This document shows positions 31,708 to 44,478 of a stretch of 64,000 nt of DNA, one piece after another. The position numbers and the translations under genes are program-made. Within the stretch, counting starts at the first letter, position 1; each line of letters starts with the position of its first letter. The notes below the pieces were generated by a model. That model was not told the origin of the DNA, did not search any database, and saw nothing but the letters and a program-made list of their open reading frames with translations. The DNA is from Cynocephalus volans. Its lineage: Eukaryota > Chordata > Mammalia > Dermoptera > Cynocephalidae. The stretch is taken from assembly GCF_027409185.1 (NCBI RefSeq), contig NC_084461.1, forward strand, positions 145,125,001 to 145,189,000, in the 5' to 3' direction.

Positions 31708-33763
31708 TTTTCTCAGTATTCATTTTTGAGTCAACATGTGGGTTTCAAAATAAAGAGTGTTTAAAAAGGTCATTGCAATATATAGTCTCTAAAGACTTAG
31801 TTTTATTTACATATTAGTTTTTTTGATACTCTATTTATTTGACTCTGTTTTGATAATAAGAACAGCTCTTATGAATATCTTGGAAAAAGAACACAAACTG
31901 TCCGTTTGGGTACTTTGTAATAGCTATACAATGCCGACTCTCTCTGTGAAAGTAATCAAGAGAAGTGATCTTTCATACAAAGCAAAATAGAGCTGTTGGT
32001 GTAATTGGTATGAACATACCAAACAAAACAAGGCTAATTACTGGAGGCGGGGGGAAACAGAATGAGTTTTGTGAGAAATAGGGCTTTTTCATCACTAGGC
32101 AGGTTTTTTTTGTGTGTGTGTTGTTCCCCCAGCTCTGGAGAATAAGAATTTTGATGACATTAACATGGCTTATTAATGATCATTGTAACTAACTCCATCC
32201 ACCTAATTAAATCGTCAGCTACAATTGGTAACGGGGGAGCATAATTTAAGTGGAACTGTTCTGACAAAGTAGTTGGCATCACGCTCCTAAATATTTAATA
32301 CTCCCTATGGCTGGATTAATGAGAATGTTTAAGGAGCTGTGTAGTCAGGTCTTTCAAAAGTGACTGACAGACGTTTTCTATGACCTTTTAAAAAAAGACA
32401 AATTAATTATAAATAAATTACTGCTTAAAATCTTCTGTCATTGGGTATATTGTAGTCTGAAAAATTATAATTAAAACCATTTTATCTTACGCCATTGATA
32501 AGACAGCTGAGGCCCTGAAGGAGAATTTATTTATTTTAAGCACTTTATTTATTTTAAGCACAAGGAAGTCGAGGAAAAAAACAAAATACATTTAGTTGCA
32601 TTTAAACAGTTCAAAAACTAAGAGACATAAATATTTTATCATTCAGGAAATCTGTTTACTCAGCAACTACTAAGCAACAATATTATAGTAAGTGGTAAGG
32701 ATTTCGTTAACAAAATGGAATGATCCTTATGTCCAGAGGACATAAATATTAAACAAATAATTAAATGTGTAAATAAGTACTACAAAGAAGAAAGGGAAAT
32801 GATAAGATCTTTAACCTAGCACATCTATCCATGCTAGGTCCTAGAAGGGAGAAAAGACTTATAAAATTATATCCACCTCTCCCACACTCTGCTCTGTTAT
32901 TTATAATCAGTCCCTGTTTGTTAAGTGGTTGGGTACAGTCTTAGTATTCTTTCTTTCCTGCTGTTTTTATCCCTTTAGACAAGTTTGGATTACAGTTCCT
33001 TTATAGGCTTGTAGAAAACAAAAAAGTATTTGTATCCACTTCCGGGCACTTAAATGAGAAAAGAGCACATACATGGATCTGCAGTGCCTGCTACCAGCAA
33101 TTCTCCTTACTTCTTGCTGTTAGGATCAGTTCCACAGTTTCTGCAGACCTAAAAGTTTCTACCTCAAGTGGCCTCTGGCTTCTTATTTATTGGCTATTTC
33201 CATTCCTTCTCTGGCTGCATGTTGGAGCAAAGGATCTGCTTAGGGCAACTTTGGGCTCTAGGTAGCAGGAAAAGCCTGGTGGTCCTCATAAGAAAAACTG
33301 AGAGGAAACAGAAAGTTAACATTTTCTAACATTAGAGCCCCTTTTTAAAATCTCTTACTGAGAAAATTTCCCACTATCTCTCTGCATTATGAATCAGAAC
33401 TATTTTTTTCTTCTGATTCTTACCAAGGTCAAAGAAAGATTGGCTATGCCACTCTGGTCTTTCAGGATGGCTTTTGTGTATGTGTGGCTAAGCATTTGAA
33501 ATAGGTGTATAGATTACTTCAGACAGAAAAGAAAGTGTCAGGTGGAAAGAGGGGAGAGTTTTTCTGGCAGAACAGCATGCCCAGAATCTTTAGGAAATGT
33601 CATCCTTGAAGACGGGAGAGAGGTCCAAAATCGTTAGAAAGGAGAAAGAGTTGTTTAAGATGAGCTGAGGAAATAAATAGGATAAAGTTTATTTTTTTCT
33701 TTAGACCATATAGAGATTATAGATTTATGGTTATCAAAAATATCATCTCTGCTGGGTTTTTTA
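31708..33763. other. Low-repeat intergenic DNA
   Basis: No gene or clear repeat was recognised. The part at about 31850-32420 is repeat-poor and contains homeodomain-type cores (ttattaatgatcattg, cctaattaaatcg), which may indicate conserved regulatory DNA. That is inference only. Confidence 0.4.
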
Positions 33764-35075
33764 AAAATAAACTTGTAATTTTTAGAATAGCTTTAGATTT
33801 ACAAGAAAGCTGCAAAGAGCATAGAGAATTCTACCCCATACCCAGTTTCCCCTCTTATTAACATCTTGCATTAGTATGGTTCATTTTCCACAATGAATGA
33901 ACCGATACTGATCCATTATTATTAACTAAATCCATACTTTGTTCCAGTATCCCATCCAGGATACCACACTACATTGGTTGTCATGTCTCTTTAGACTTCT
34001 CTTGGTTGTGACAGTTTCTCAGACTTTCCTTAACAGTTTTGAGAAGTACTGATCAGGTGTTCTGTAGATTGTCCCTCCCTCAATCGAGATTTGTTTGATG
34101 TTGTTCTTACTATTGGACTAAGGTTATGGGTTTTCAAGAGGAAGAGAAGAGAAGTAAAGTCTCATTTTCACCATGTCAGATCCAGGTACATACACTGTCA
34201 ACCTGACTTAGAGATGTTGATGTTAATGCTGATAATCTGGATAATAGTGTTTGTTAGGTTCCTTGACTGTAAAATTTCTCTTTTCTCCCCCTTTCCATAT
34301 TGGACTCTTTGGAAAGAGGTCATTATAAGCAGCCTATGCTTAAGAAGTGAGGAGTTATGCTTCACTTCCTTGGGGGAAGAGCATCTACACAAATTATTTG
34401 GAATTTGACATGGAAGATTGATCTCTTCTCCCCTATTTATTCAACGTTATTTTTGTTGCTCAAATTATTTCAGCTTTGGCTATTGGGAGCTCTTTCACTT
34501 GGCTGCTGTTTCCCTCTGACATACCCATTGTGGGTTTTTTTGTTTGTTTGTTTTTAGCACTTTGCCTTCTGGCACCATCAGGTACTTCAGGTTCGTATCA
34601 TGTATTCCCTTGTCCCAGCCTTAGAATTAGTCATTTCTCCAAGGAGCTCTGGTTCCTCTTATTGAACAATGATTTTGGAAACAAAGATCTGGGCTTTAGA
34701 TTTGCTCATAGCTACCAGGGTGTCATTACTTCTAAGCCTTCTTGGATGACAGAATAAGGAAATATATGTATGTGTAGTAACCATGTATATATACATATGT
34801 GTAAATATTTCTATATGTATCCATATTTATCTACATACATGGGTTAATACTGATGTCTCCAATTCGAATTCATTACCACATGATCATTCTAGTCTCTTCT
34901 ACATGTTTGTAACCTCCCATACCAACAAGGAGAAACCTGGCTCCCACCATCTGCTATCAATTTACTTAATTGTCCGAATTCCAGTATTCATACAGGGTAG
35001 GTTCAGAATCATCCCTGCTGTTCTCTCCCTCCTGTTTTCTGATCCAGAGATCATGCATTTGACAGTGGTTTGAGT
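33764..35075 (-). mobile_element. Old L1M-type long 3'UTR
   Basis: A long ordered match to a mammal-wide L1M 3'UTR: gctttagatttacaagaaag, cccagtttcccctcttatta, acactacattggttgtcatg, gggagttatgc-like words, tttggctattgggagctctt and tctccaaggagctctggttc. The T-rich stretch at 33764 suggests a minus-strand tail. Subfamily not assigned. Confidence 0.6.
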
Positions 35076-35958
35076 TGACTCTCCAAATGTCTGCCTCTCT
35101 TTCATTCCTTTTCTCCATCCATCCATCCATCCTTCCATCCATTTTTCAATTTATTTAGTGAATACGTGTTCATAGAGCTAAGTGAAGTACAGTGACTCTT
35201 AGAGCAGTGTTATCAATGGTAGATTTCTGTAGATGAGCTAGTATATTTATTATAGCAGACTCTCTCTTAGCTAAATTATATTAGCTCATATGCCATATTA
35301 ACCTGTGTTTTTCATTCCCCTTGCAAAGCGTACTGCTTGTGGCTTTTGGCACGCTGAAGCCTTTCAGGGGTTTGGCTATTATTTGTTATGCTCATGTATA
35401 TTTGTTCCCACCATTTGAGTTTTGAACAAATTAAGAGACGGTTGTATTTGTTTTTAAACCTATTTGACATTTTTTTTCATTTTATTGTTGTTATGGGATT
35501 TAATTAATTATTACACAAACTAATAAATTTATGCAGTAAAAATTGACTATGTTGGATACCTTGGAAACTCTCAAAGAAGAGTATAAAGATAACTGTTGAA
35601 TTGAGGTGGGCAAGATGATTGTAAAATATTGGGAAAAATTTTTTTTAAATGTAGAAGGTTTCTATGCCAATAATGCTTCAGAAATGTATTTAAGTTCTCA
35701 TGCAACTTTAAAGAAACAAATGCAAGGGAACTAAGATGATGTGATATGGGAGCCATTTATGAAGAAAAGACAATGTGCTATTTTAATTGGCGGTAGACTC
35801 ACATCAAGGAAAAGGCCTTGGACCTTTATGAAAGATTCAGAATAATGTACATTTATAAGTTAACATAAAAATCCTCCACTTTGATTAATTTTTTGTAATT
35901 CACTTACAACCGTTTATCCCAGCTGCTTTGGTAAAGAGGGTTTCTACTGTAGTTCCAT
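35076..35958. other. Intergenic DNA with (CCAT)n
   Basis: A short ccatccatcc array lies at about 35114-35143. The rest is AT-rich with no recognised gene or repeat. Confidence 0.5.
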
Positions 35959-37355
35959 GTTTTTTTTTAGTTAATTAATTTATTATTATTATTTTTTACA
36001 TTCTAAGATGTTGTTGGAGCAATTGGGGGGAGGGAGAGATGAAAAGGGGAGGGGGATAAGGTGGGAAGAGGAGGAAGGAGGGAGGGGGGGCATGGTTGAG
36101 GCCCTTGGCACCTCCCGCATTCTGGCAGAGGAGCCCAGGAGGCCTCTGGTGGCAGCTCTGTTGTGTCTGGGTTGGATGCAGACATTGGGGTTGTGTAGCC
36201 AAGTTCCTCTGCCCTCCCCACTTCAGCTCAAGAGCCCAGGGTGCTTCCAGTGGTGGCCTCGTGGTCATTGCTGGGCTGGATGTGGACATTTAGAGGGTGT
36301 AGCTGAAGTCCTTGGCCCTCCCCCCACCTCAGCTTGGGACCCTGGGGGGTTTCTAGTCTTTCTAGGTTTTATAGGTGTTCTTTGGCAGTGTTATGTCTTT
36401 ACTGGTTAATATCATAACTTTGTCTCTGATCTGTGGGTGTTTTGTTTTTCCTTTCAGTTCTGTGTTGGATTATTTGCTATTCCCATCACTTAAACTCTGC
36501 ACTGGAACTAAATTGTTGTCCTTTTCTTACTTCTAAAATGGGGGAACTTCGTTTGGGAACTAGAACTTGAGCCCCGTGTTTCAGCTAAATTTCTGCTTTG
36601 CTGCTAATTCTCTGGGGAAGGCTTTTTGTGCAGCTCAGGTTTTAATTGTTGACCTTGTAAGCACTTCCAGGTCTTGTGAGATCCAGTACACCTGGGTTGT
36701 GTGTAAACTCTGGTCTAGGCCTGAGTCTTTTCAGCAAACAGCACTCCCTGCAGCTCTATGTTCCCGGCCAGTCTCCACTGAGTGGTCCTGTGCTGATTGG
36801 AGGGCAGATCAGCTGTCCATGCTGTGCCCCAGTGTTCCCTCAGTGGGCCTGTCTTTCCCACCCCTCAACACTCCAAACAATTCTCATGGGATGAGCTGTG
36901 CACTGATCCCTCGTGATGACTCACCAGCCTCTGAGTATCCTTTTTTCAGTTGTCTGTGGCCCCTCGCTTCTACTTGGATCCACAGGAACCCTGATAGTGG
37001 TCTCCCTGGCCTGGAGGTCACCAAGGCCCTCTTCTCCCCTGCTGCCTCCAAGCAACTTCATATAAAGGGCACAGCAGCAACTTTTGCCAGCTCTTGCTCT
37101 GTGTGCTCACTGAGGCCAGCCCTGAAGTGATCAGGGCTCAAAACAGTCAGAGTGGTTCTTTCTTTCTCTCATCATGGCTTCTCCTGCCTTCATGAACTCC
37201 ATAGGTCTCTCCTCTTCTTCCTCTGAGCTCTAGCAGCCCCAGCTTGGCTGTTGTTGCTTTTTAATAGTTATAAATTTGTTGATTGTGGGAGAGGGTGACA
37301 CTGGGGACTGTCTATTCTGCCATCTTGATCAGAAGTTCTTATTGACGTTTTCCTA
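35959..37355 (-). mobile_element. Composite VNTR retroposon, copy 2
   Basis: Minus-strand copy of the family at 4068 and 25603. It begins near 37330 with gatcaagatggcagaatag and shares the ~900-bp body. A ~103-bp GC-rich tandem block lies at about 36092-36350. A polypyrimidine tract follows, seen as G/A on the plus strand at 36028-36092, then an (AAT)n-like tail. A possible short duplication, tagttccat, lies at 35950-35958 and 37356-37364; it is only 9 bp and may be chance. The apparent 187-residue plus-strand ORF here is not conserved in the other copies. Confidence 0.78.
36028..36092 (+). other. G-rich polypurine tract in composite copy 2
   Basis: About 65 bases are almost pure G and A on the plus strand (the antisense of the element), with many runs of three or more G. 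It could form a G-quadruplex or triplex. Copy 1 has the same tract as pyrimidines at 5398-5462. Confidence 0.7.
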
Positions 37356-39079
37356 TAGTTCCATTCTTGAAGTATGTTATGAGTTTAATAGACTTTTGTG
37401 GCTCAGCATGAAAAATTAGTCGTGACTAAAAATATGTGTTCAGAACAACACTGGCAAAAATTTGAGTCAGCCCCTTTGAAACTTGTGCTGGGCATCTTGC
37501 ATCTGCTCTGTCAAATCCTTTCTGAGCCAAGAAAGCTGGCTTGTAGTGATTATGTCAGCAGTGATTCTTTGCTTTCTGGCTTTCAGTTAAATTAGGCTAA
37601 TGTAGTGTCCCTGAAGGCGACTTGAGAGCTGACAAAGAGTGAGGCATGAGGAGCCGTTCTTCAGATTTCCTTTTTGTAAGCTTTAGCTAAGTATGTCCCT
37701 CACACAGAGGTCACTGTTCCTCTCAAGGTGCATTATCCTACACCAGCTTCTTGTCTTCCAGGTTCTGGCAATTGCTGTCTCTGTTCCTTTGACCCAGGAT
37801 GGTAATCACTCTACACTTTTAGATCTAGGTTATTAAACTACCTTTTTTTCTCCCTAAAAAAAAGGTGGATTAGCTCTCTGTGGATTAGCCCTTTATAAAA
37901 AAATACTCTTCAAATTGCTCTGAACACATCCACAATATATTTGCTATAGTCTGTCTGAAAAATAATCTAATGAAAGTTAGGTCAGGGGGAGGGGGGCTGG
38001 GAGAAGTAGATTCTTTGTCCAATGATGTCATTACTTACCGGGAGACCACAGGTAAATTACTTAACTTTTCTCAATCTTAGTTTCCTTCTAATAAATTTGC
38101 TGTCATACCAAATGATTTGAGAGAAGTATCCTTCTACACTTGGAAGAGGATTTGCAACTATTCCTCTCCTAATTCTGTATTCAGGTAGGGAAGTTAAAGG
38201 GAATGCATTATTGAGCACATACCAGGCATTATACTAGGAATTCTTGTTTCAAACTTACAACAATATTATGATGTGTGTTGTTATTTCCAATCCACCAATG
38301 ATATATGCGTATGTGTGCATGTGTGTGTATGTGCATGTGTATATTTCATCCTGTAATTTTTTTTCTGAAAAGTAACTTCATCCCTCTTATGTAGGTACTG
38401 TAGCCAAGGTAATGATAGTCCATGACTGGCTTAATTGCCCTTTGTAAGTGAGAGTGAAAATTCAATGGATCAGCACTAACACTACTCTACCCTTTTGATT
38501 CTGAATTTTGCCTAGGCTAAGGACTTGGGAGTTTGGCAGTGGTTAGAAACTTCAAAGAGATCTTATAAGTATTGGGTCTGTAGAGAAGTTCCAAGCCAAG
38601 CACCAAGAAAATTGACCAATCTTTCTGTTTTAGTTCCGTTGCACTTACATGATGGATTGCCAAATAAAAGGGGATGAATACAACAATTTAGTTTCATATC
38701 AATCAGATCCTGCTTTATTACCATCACAAAAACCTCTTGAGTCACGATCCAGCGAGTCTGTGATTCTGAGTCGCATAAATATAGTTTTATAATGTCCACG
38801 TGCAGTTATTAATATTAATTGCTTGTGATTTTTTAAATTCTCCACTGCTGTTTGTGGTTAGTTCTGAATTCTGTGGTTAGAATTCACTGTGTTTTTGGGA
38901 TCGTGTACTATTGTGCATTTTTGAGTTGGCAAAAAATCTACCATCTTGAGAAGCATAGTAGTTACTTGGTCTCTGGGCAGTAGTCCAGAAGCAAAAATGG
39001 TTAGTGTTCTCATTATGTAATTTTACCCCTTGTGCCCATAAATTTCCCTCTTTGGGGATTTGTGGGACCAGTTTTTCAA

Positions 39080-39215
39080 TCTCTAAGGCTGTTTCCTTCT
39101 GCAAATTGAGGTAATAGTTTTACCTACCTCACAGGGTTGTTGTGAACATTAAACATGCTAATATATGTAAGGTAATGAGCCTTATATGTGGCATTTAGTA
39201 AGTTAAATAGATACC
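39080..39215 (+). mobile_element. MIR SINE 3' half
   Basis: tttccttctgcaaattgagg, cctacctcacagggttgttg, gaacattaaacatgc and tggcatttagtaag match MIR in order. Confidence 0.7.
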
Positions 39216-41689
39216 ATTCACTAAAGCCATTAGTACTCTCAGAATTAGGCAGTAGGCTATAGCAAAACTCACACTCATTTTAATTTGCCAATGTGAGAAT
39301 TTGTGTTTCCCTACCTTATTTTTTTCCCTCCACAATGCCTAGCCCTGGACCTCAGCATCAGGTAATAAGTAGCAACTTCTGAAAGGTCCATTAATTTTTA
39401 GAGGCTGCTAATGCACCAGTGAGTAAACTGGCTCACTGGGCTCTCTGGATGATATCCTAAAGAGTTAACACTTTTCCAAAAGGGAAAAGAAGTTTAATCC
39501 CTTCACACTAGTATTTTCAGACCTATTAATCTCTAAGTAATGGTAAGGCTTTCATGAAAGCCTTGAGGAATACACTGTATTTGTTTATTCTCCCTCCAAA
39601 CGGTCTATTACAGTTCACTCATTGATTTCCATCAAAGAGAGCAATTCCAGCAAAGGTTAGGAAAGGCCTCTCTCTCTATCTCTCATATAGCCTTTGTATT
39701 ATCTGACTTAACATTTGATTATGAAAAAGTTAGATAATCAAAGAGTTTAATAAAAGAGTTAAATAAAATCATAAAATAGAGTAAAAAAGCAGAGCATCTG
39801 TCAAATTCTTAAAGGGCATTGTGGTCTTTTTTTTTGTTTTCCCCTGTCAGTGTACATAGCTAAAAGAAGAGCTAATTATCAGGATAACTCCTGAATTGTG
39901 ATTAGAAGGAGAAAAAGAGAAAAGGACTATCCTCTAAGTGGAATGAATTTTCAGGATATCTAGTCTGCCATATTTCTGGAAATGATATTTATGAAACCAA
40001 AAAGGGAAGCTGCTTATGTATTTTAGCAAATTCTGAAGATTAAATACCAAACATGGGCTGTAGTCTGTCTGCCTGTTTATTTGAACGGGTGACAGTTATT
40101 TCTCTCTTCCTTCGTTTCTCACTTTAGTAAGAGATTCTTTTCACAAATTTATAGCTGTTTGGAAGAAGGGCTCTGTTGACTACAGTCAGGGAAAGCCTAA
40201 CACTTAGCAGTCTCCCTTTGTGTCAGTTACTGATTTTCACCCATGTGGACAATAGTGTGCTAGGTAATTAACTCACACTCAGATTTCAAGGTACAATTTT
40301 ACCAAGGACCTTAAAACTTCAAGATTAATATGATGTGTCCAGTTGTACCCTGGTTGGGAAAGGAACCTACTTTGAGCTCTACTAGATTAAAACCCCAAGA
40401 CTTCCGAATTATATCAGGGAAGGTTAGTCTTCAATGCTGATTACAATTTAGGTACAAAAACTTTGATTTATGGTAAAACTTGCTAAATTTTAGAGAACCC
40501 ACCCCCTTGAAGAAGGTCTTGCCCAAGGTCCTCCATTACTCTGGGAAATACTTATTTTATCTTAGTTTGTTCTTTTCTAGCTACACCTGATCTTGGTGAG
40601 GTTTCTTTTTCTCTGCTCTTGGCCAGACTGCCATGCTCTACATCATTAACCCTAAACTCTGGGGAACTGATCCCCTGACAACGTCTTTGATATTGCATTA
40701 GATCCCTTCCAGGCTGCATTTAATTGACTGAGTTCCTATGGGGAATAGCTGGCTCCTTTTGCCTCTCTTTATTTTACTTGGCCACTCTTTAGTAGCTGGC
40801 TTGCAAATTCACTGCACTTCCATGAAGAAAGAAGTATGACAGATAAAACAAGTGCCTGATACCAAATTCTTTCTTTTTCCTTCTGATAACACGTCTACAG
40901 TTACACCTGTCAATGAGCTTCTTTGTTCTTTTTGAGTCCTCTTTCTCCAAGTAATAAGAAAGTGGCTACTTTCCTCTTATGTCCTTCACACTGCATCTTA
41001 TCTATTTTTTGAAATGGAAGACAAGAGAGTAGTAGTAATTAAAACACCAGTTCTTTTTCCTTGGCTCAAATGTCTTCACTTCTGCTTTAAAATTTTTAAA
41101 CCTTTTCTTTTTAATGACTTTTACATTCTGAGTATTTTTGCTGATCTTTATTTTTCTTGCAAGGATTAAAAAAATGAAACAACCTTGTTTTCCTCCAAAT
41201 ATAAAAGTAGTATGTGCTCAAGTTTAATAATTTGAACATAGAGATATGGAGAGTGAAAATGCCCATAATAATAATTTCTCTCTTTCTACTGCAAAAAAGC
41301 TAATCTTTATGTTTTGGTGTGTAATCTTCCTGATTTTTCTATTCATATTATGTCAGTTTTTAATGGTAATAGTGCTCTTCAACAATTAAAAAAAATAAGT
41401 TGGAGAGGTGGTAGTAAAATGTATTCCTATTCCTTCTCTAAGACATGTCCAGAGGCTTTTAAGAAAAAGCCCTAATATACAGTTTGAATTGTAGATTTAT
41501 AATTGGGTGGTCGAGTCACTGACATACCTTCTTGTGAGGTCCTTTTGTCTCCCCAATAGAGTTCTAACATATGTTTTCTGAAGTCACAAGCCACTGATGC
41601 CAGCTTCTTTGTTCCTTGCCCTTCACTTTAATTCTCCTTGATGTGTCTTTCCTTGAAATAATAGCTCAGGGTTGAGACCACACAGATGT

Positions 41690-41800
41690 GTTGAGTTTGG
41701 GCTTTGCTATTTACTACCTATGTGGTCTAGAGAACATGTCCTTATCTCCAAAATGGGAAGAGTGCTGCTTACTGTGGTTATGAACTCTTGAATTTCTCTT
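41690..41800 (+). mobile_element. MIR SINE fragment
   Basis: gggctttgctatttactacc, tatgtggtctagag, ccttatctccaaaatgggaa match the centre of MIR. Confidence 0.6.
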
Positions 41801-42085
41801 TGTGTCTGAATAATCATAATTAAGACATTATGAGAGACCCAACTGCAAAGCACTATCTCCCCTTCTTCTTTAGGAAGAAACAGTGCTCTGAGATGGAGGA
41901 GAGCCAGGCAATGACAAGGTGTACCTCCCAGCTCCCTGCAACTATTCACTCTGAAGACAAACCAATTGTTCAATCTTCCATTGTCCCCCATGCCCAGTGT
42001 TATGAGAACTTTCTTTTATAGTTTGTTTTTTTCTCCTGATATAAAAAAAATGAATCAGTCATATATCAGGTTCAGGGTTTTGGAG

Positions 42086-44478
42086 TTTTTTCTTTTTTTA
42101 CATTTTTATTTACATATTTATTTTTAACTTGACAAAAATTGTATATATTTATTGCCTACATGTTGTTTTGAAATATGTATATATTGTAGAATGGCTAAAT
42201 TGAGCTAATTATCATAGGCATCACCTCACATACTTATTATTTTTCTGCAGAGAACACTTAAAATCTACCTTTTAGCAATATTCAAATATACAATATATTG
42301 TTAGTAATTATTGTCATCATGTACAAGTGATCTCTTGAACTTATTAAATGAACTTATTAACTATCTAACTGAAATTTTGCATCCTTTGACCAACATCTCT
42401 CCTACCACTATCCCCCTGCCACTCCCCAGCCCTTGGTAATCACTATTCTCATTTCTACTTTTTAGTTCAACATTTTAATTTAATTTAATTTAATTTAATT
42501 TAATTTAATTTGGTGGCTGGATGATATGAGGATCTGAACCCTTGATGTTGGTGTTATCAGCCCTATGCTCTTCCAAGCGAGACACTGGTTAGCCCTGAGT
42601 TCAGCATTTTTTGATTCCACATATAAGAAAGATCATGTAGTATTTATTTTTCTGTGCCTGGCTTATTTCACTTAACAAAATATCCTCCATGTTCATCCAT
42701 GTTGTTGTAAATGACAGGATTTTCTCCCTTTTTAAGGATGAATAGTATTCCATTGTGTATATATACCAAATTTTCTTTATCCATTCATCCATTTGTGGAC
42801 ACTTAGGTTTATGCCATAACTTGGCTATTGAGAATAATGTTACAATGAACATGGGAATGCAAATATCTCTTCAACACACGGATTTTATTTTCTTTGCATA
42901 TATACCGAGTAATGGGATTGCTGGATCATATAGTGGTTTTATTTTTAATTTTTTGAGGAGCCCCCATTCTGTTTTCCATCATGGCTATACTAATTTACCT
43001 TCCCACAGTGTGCAAGGTTTCACTTTTCTCCATCCTTGCCAACACTTACTATGTTTTATCTTTTTGGTAATGGCCATTCCATGCCGTGTGAGGTGACATC
43101 TTATTGTTTTAAATTTCATTTCTGTGAGGATTAGTGATTTTGAGCATTTTTTCATGAACCTGGTCATTCATATGTCTTCTTTTGAGAAATGTCTATTCAG
43201 ATCTTTTGCGCACTTTAAAAATTGGTTTATTTGTTTTCTTACTATTGAGTTGTTTGAGTTCCTTATAGATTTTGTGTATTAGCCCCTTATCCGATGTATC
43301 ATTTGCAAATAGTTTCTCCCATTTTGTACGTTGTTTCTTTCTCTGTTGATTGTTTTCTTGGCTGCGCAGAAATTTTTTAGATTTATGTAATCTCACTGGT
43401 CTATTTTTGCTTTTGTTGCCTGTGCTTTTGGGTTCACAGCCAAAAAATCATTGCCCAGACCAATGTCAGGAAGCTTTCTCCTATGTTTTCTTCTAGTAGA
43501 TTTACATTTTCAGGTCTTAAATTTAAGTCTTTACTCCATTTTGAATTGAATTTTATATATGATGTGAACTGACAGTCTAATTTTATTCTTCTGCATGTGA
43601 ATATCTAGTTGTCCCAAGCCTATTTATTGTAGAAGCTGTTCTTTCCCCACTGTGTGTTCTTGGCACCTTTGTTGAAAACCAATTGACTGTAAATGAGTGG
43701 ATTTATTTTGGGGATCTCTACTTTTTCCATTAGTCAATGTATCTGTTTTTATACCAATTCTATGCTGTTTTGATTACTATAGCTTCGTAGTTATATTTTG
43801 AAGTCAGGTCATATAATGCATCTAGCTTTGTTCTTTTTGCTTAAGATGGCTTCGGCTACTCAAGGTATTTTGTGGTTTCATACAATTTTAAAATTATTTT
43901 TTCTATTTCTATGAAAAATGTCATTGGAATTTTAATAGGGAATGCGTTGAATCCCAAGATCACTTTCTGTAGAATGGACATTTTGATAATATTAATTCTT
44001 CCAATCCATGACCATGAAATATTTTTCCATTTATTTGTGCCTTCCCTAATTTCTTTCATCAGTGTTTTATAGTTCTCAGAGTATAGGCCTTTCACCTCCT
44101 TGGTTAAATTTATTTCTATATTTTATTATTATTTTTTAGCTATTGTAAATGGGATTTAAAAAAAATTGTGTGTAGTTTGTTGTTAGTGTATACACTATTA
44201 CTGATTTTTGTATGTTAATTTTACATCCTGCAACTTTACTGAACTCATTTATTAGTTCTAACAGTTTTTTTGGTGGAGTCTTTAGGGTTTTCTATAAATA
44301 AGATCATGTGTCTGCAAACAGGGACAATTTAACTTTTTCCTTTCTGGTTGGATGCCTTTAATTTCTTTCTCTTATCTAATTGCTTTGGCTAGGACTTACT
44401 TACTATGTTGAACACAAGTGGCAAGGGTAGGCATCCTTATCTTGTTCCTGACTTTAGTGGTCTAGGGCTTTTGATGGT
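42086..44478 (-). mobile_element. Older 5'-truncated L1 (L1MA-like)
   Basis: On the minus strand, RT (43856-44095, [19 protein letters not shown]), the C-terminal region (42601-43396) and the 3'UTR (42086-42476) are in normal order. Frames are broken and about 2.3 kb remains after removing the SINE. The 3'UTR has no G-run like the young copies. The 5' boundary near 44478 is where similarity fades. Confidence 0.85.
42477..42597 (-). mobile_element. tRNA-Ile-derived SINE (CYN-like)
   Basis: On the minus strand the head reads gggctaaccagtgtctcgct, then ggaagagcatagggctgata and acaccaacatcaaggg, with B box ggttcagatcc. The D-arm and anticodon regions follow tRNA-Ile. The tail is (AAATT)n, seen as tttaatttaa on the plus strand. 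A ~13-bp duplication agttcaacatttt / agttcagcatttt flanks it inside the L1 3'UTR. Similar SINEs are known from colugos; assignment to that family is from memory. Confidence 0.85.

Larger units (their letters stand above)
37365..42085. other. Mostly single-copy intergenic DNA
   Basis: No exon or gene was recognised. Short MIR pieces occur (38030-38100, 39080-39215, 41690-41800), with a (TG)n-like stretch at about 38310-38342. The rest shows no recognised repeat. Confidence 0.5.

Noticed and set aside
36567-37130. 187-residue plus-strand open frame
   Set aside because: It is antisense to composite retroposon copy 2 and is not conserved in copies 1 and 3.
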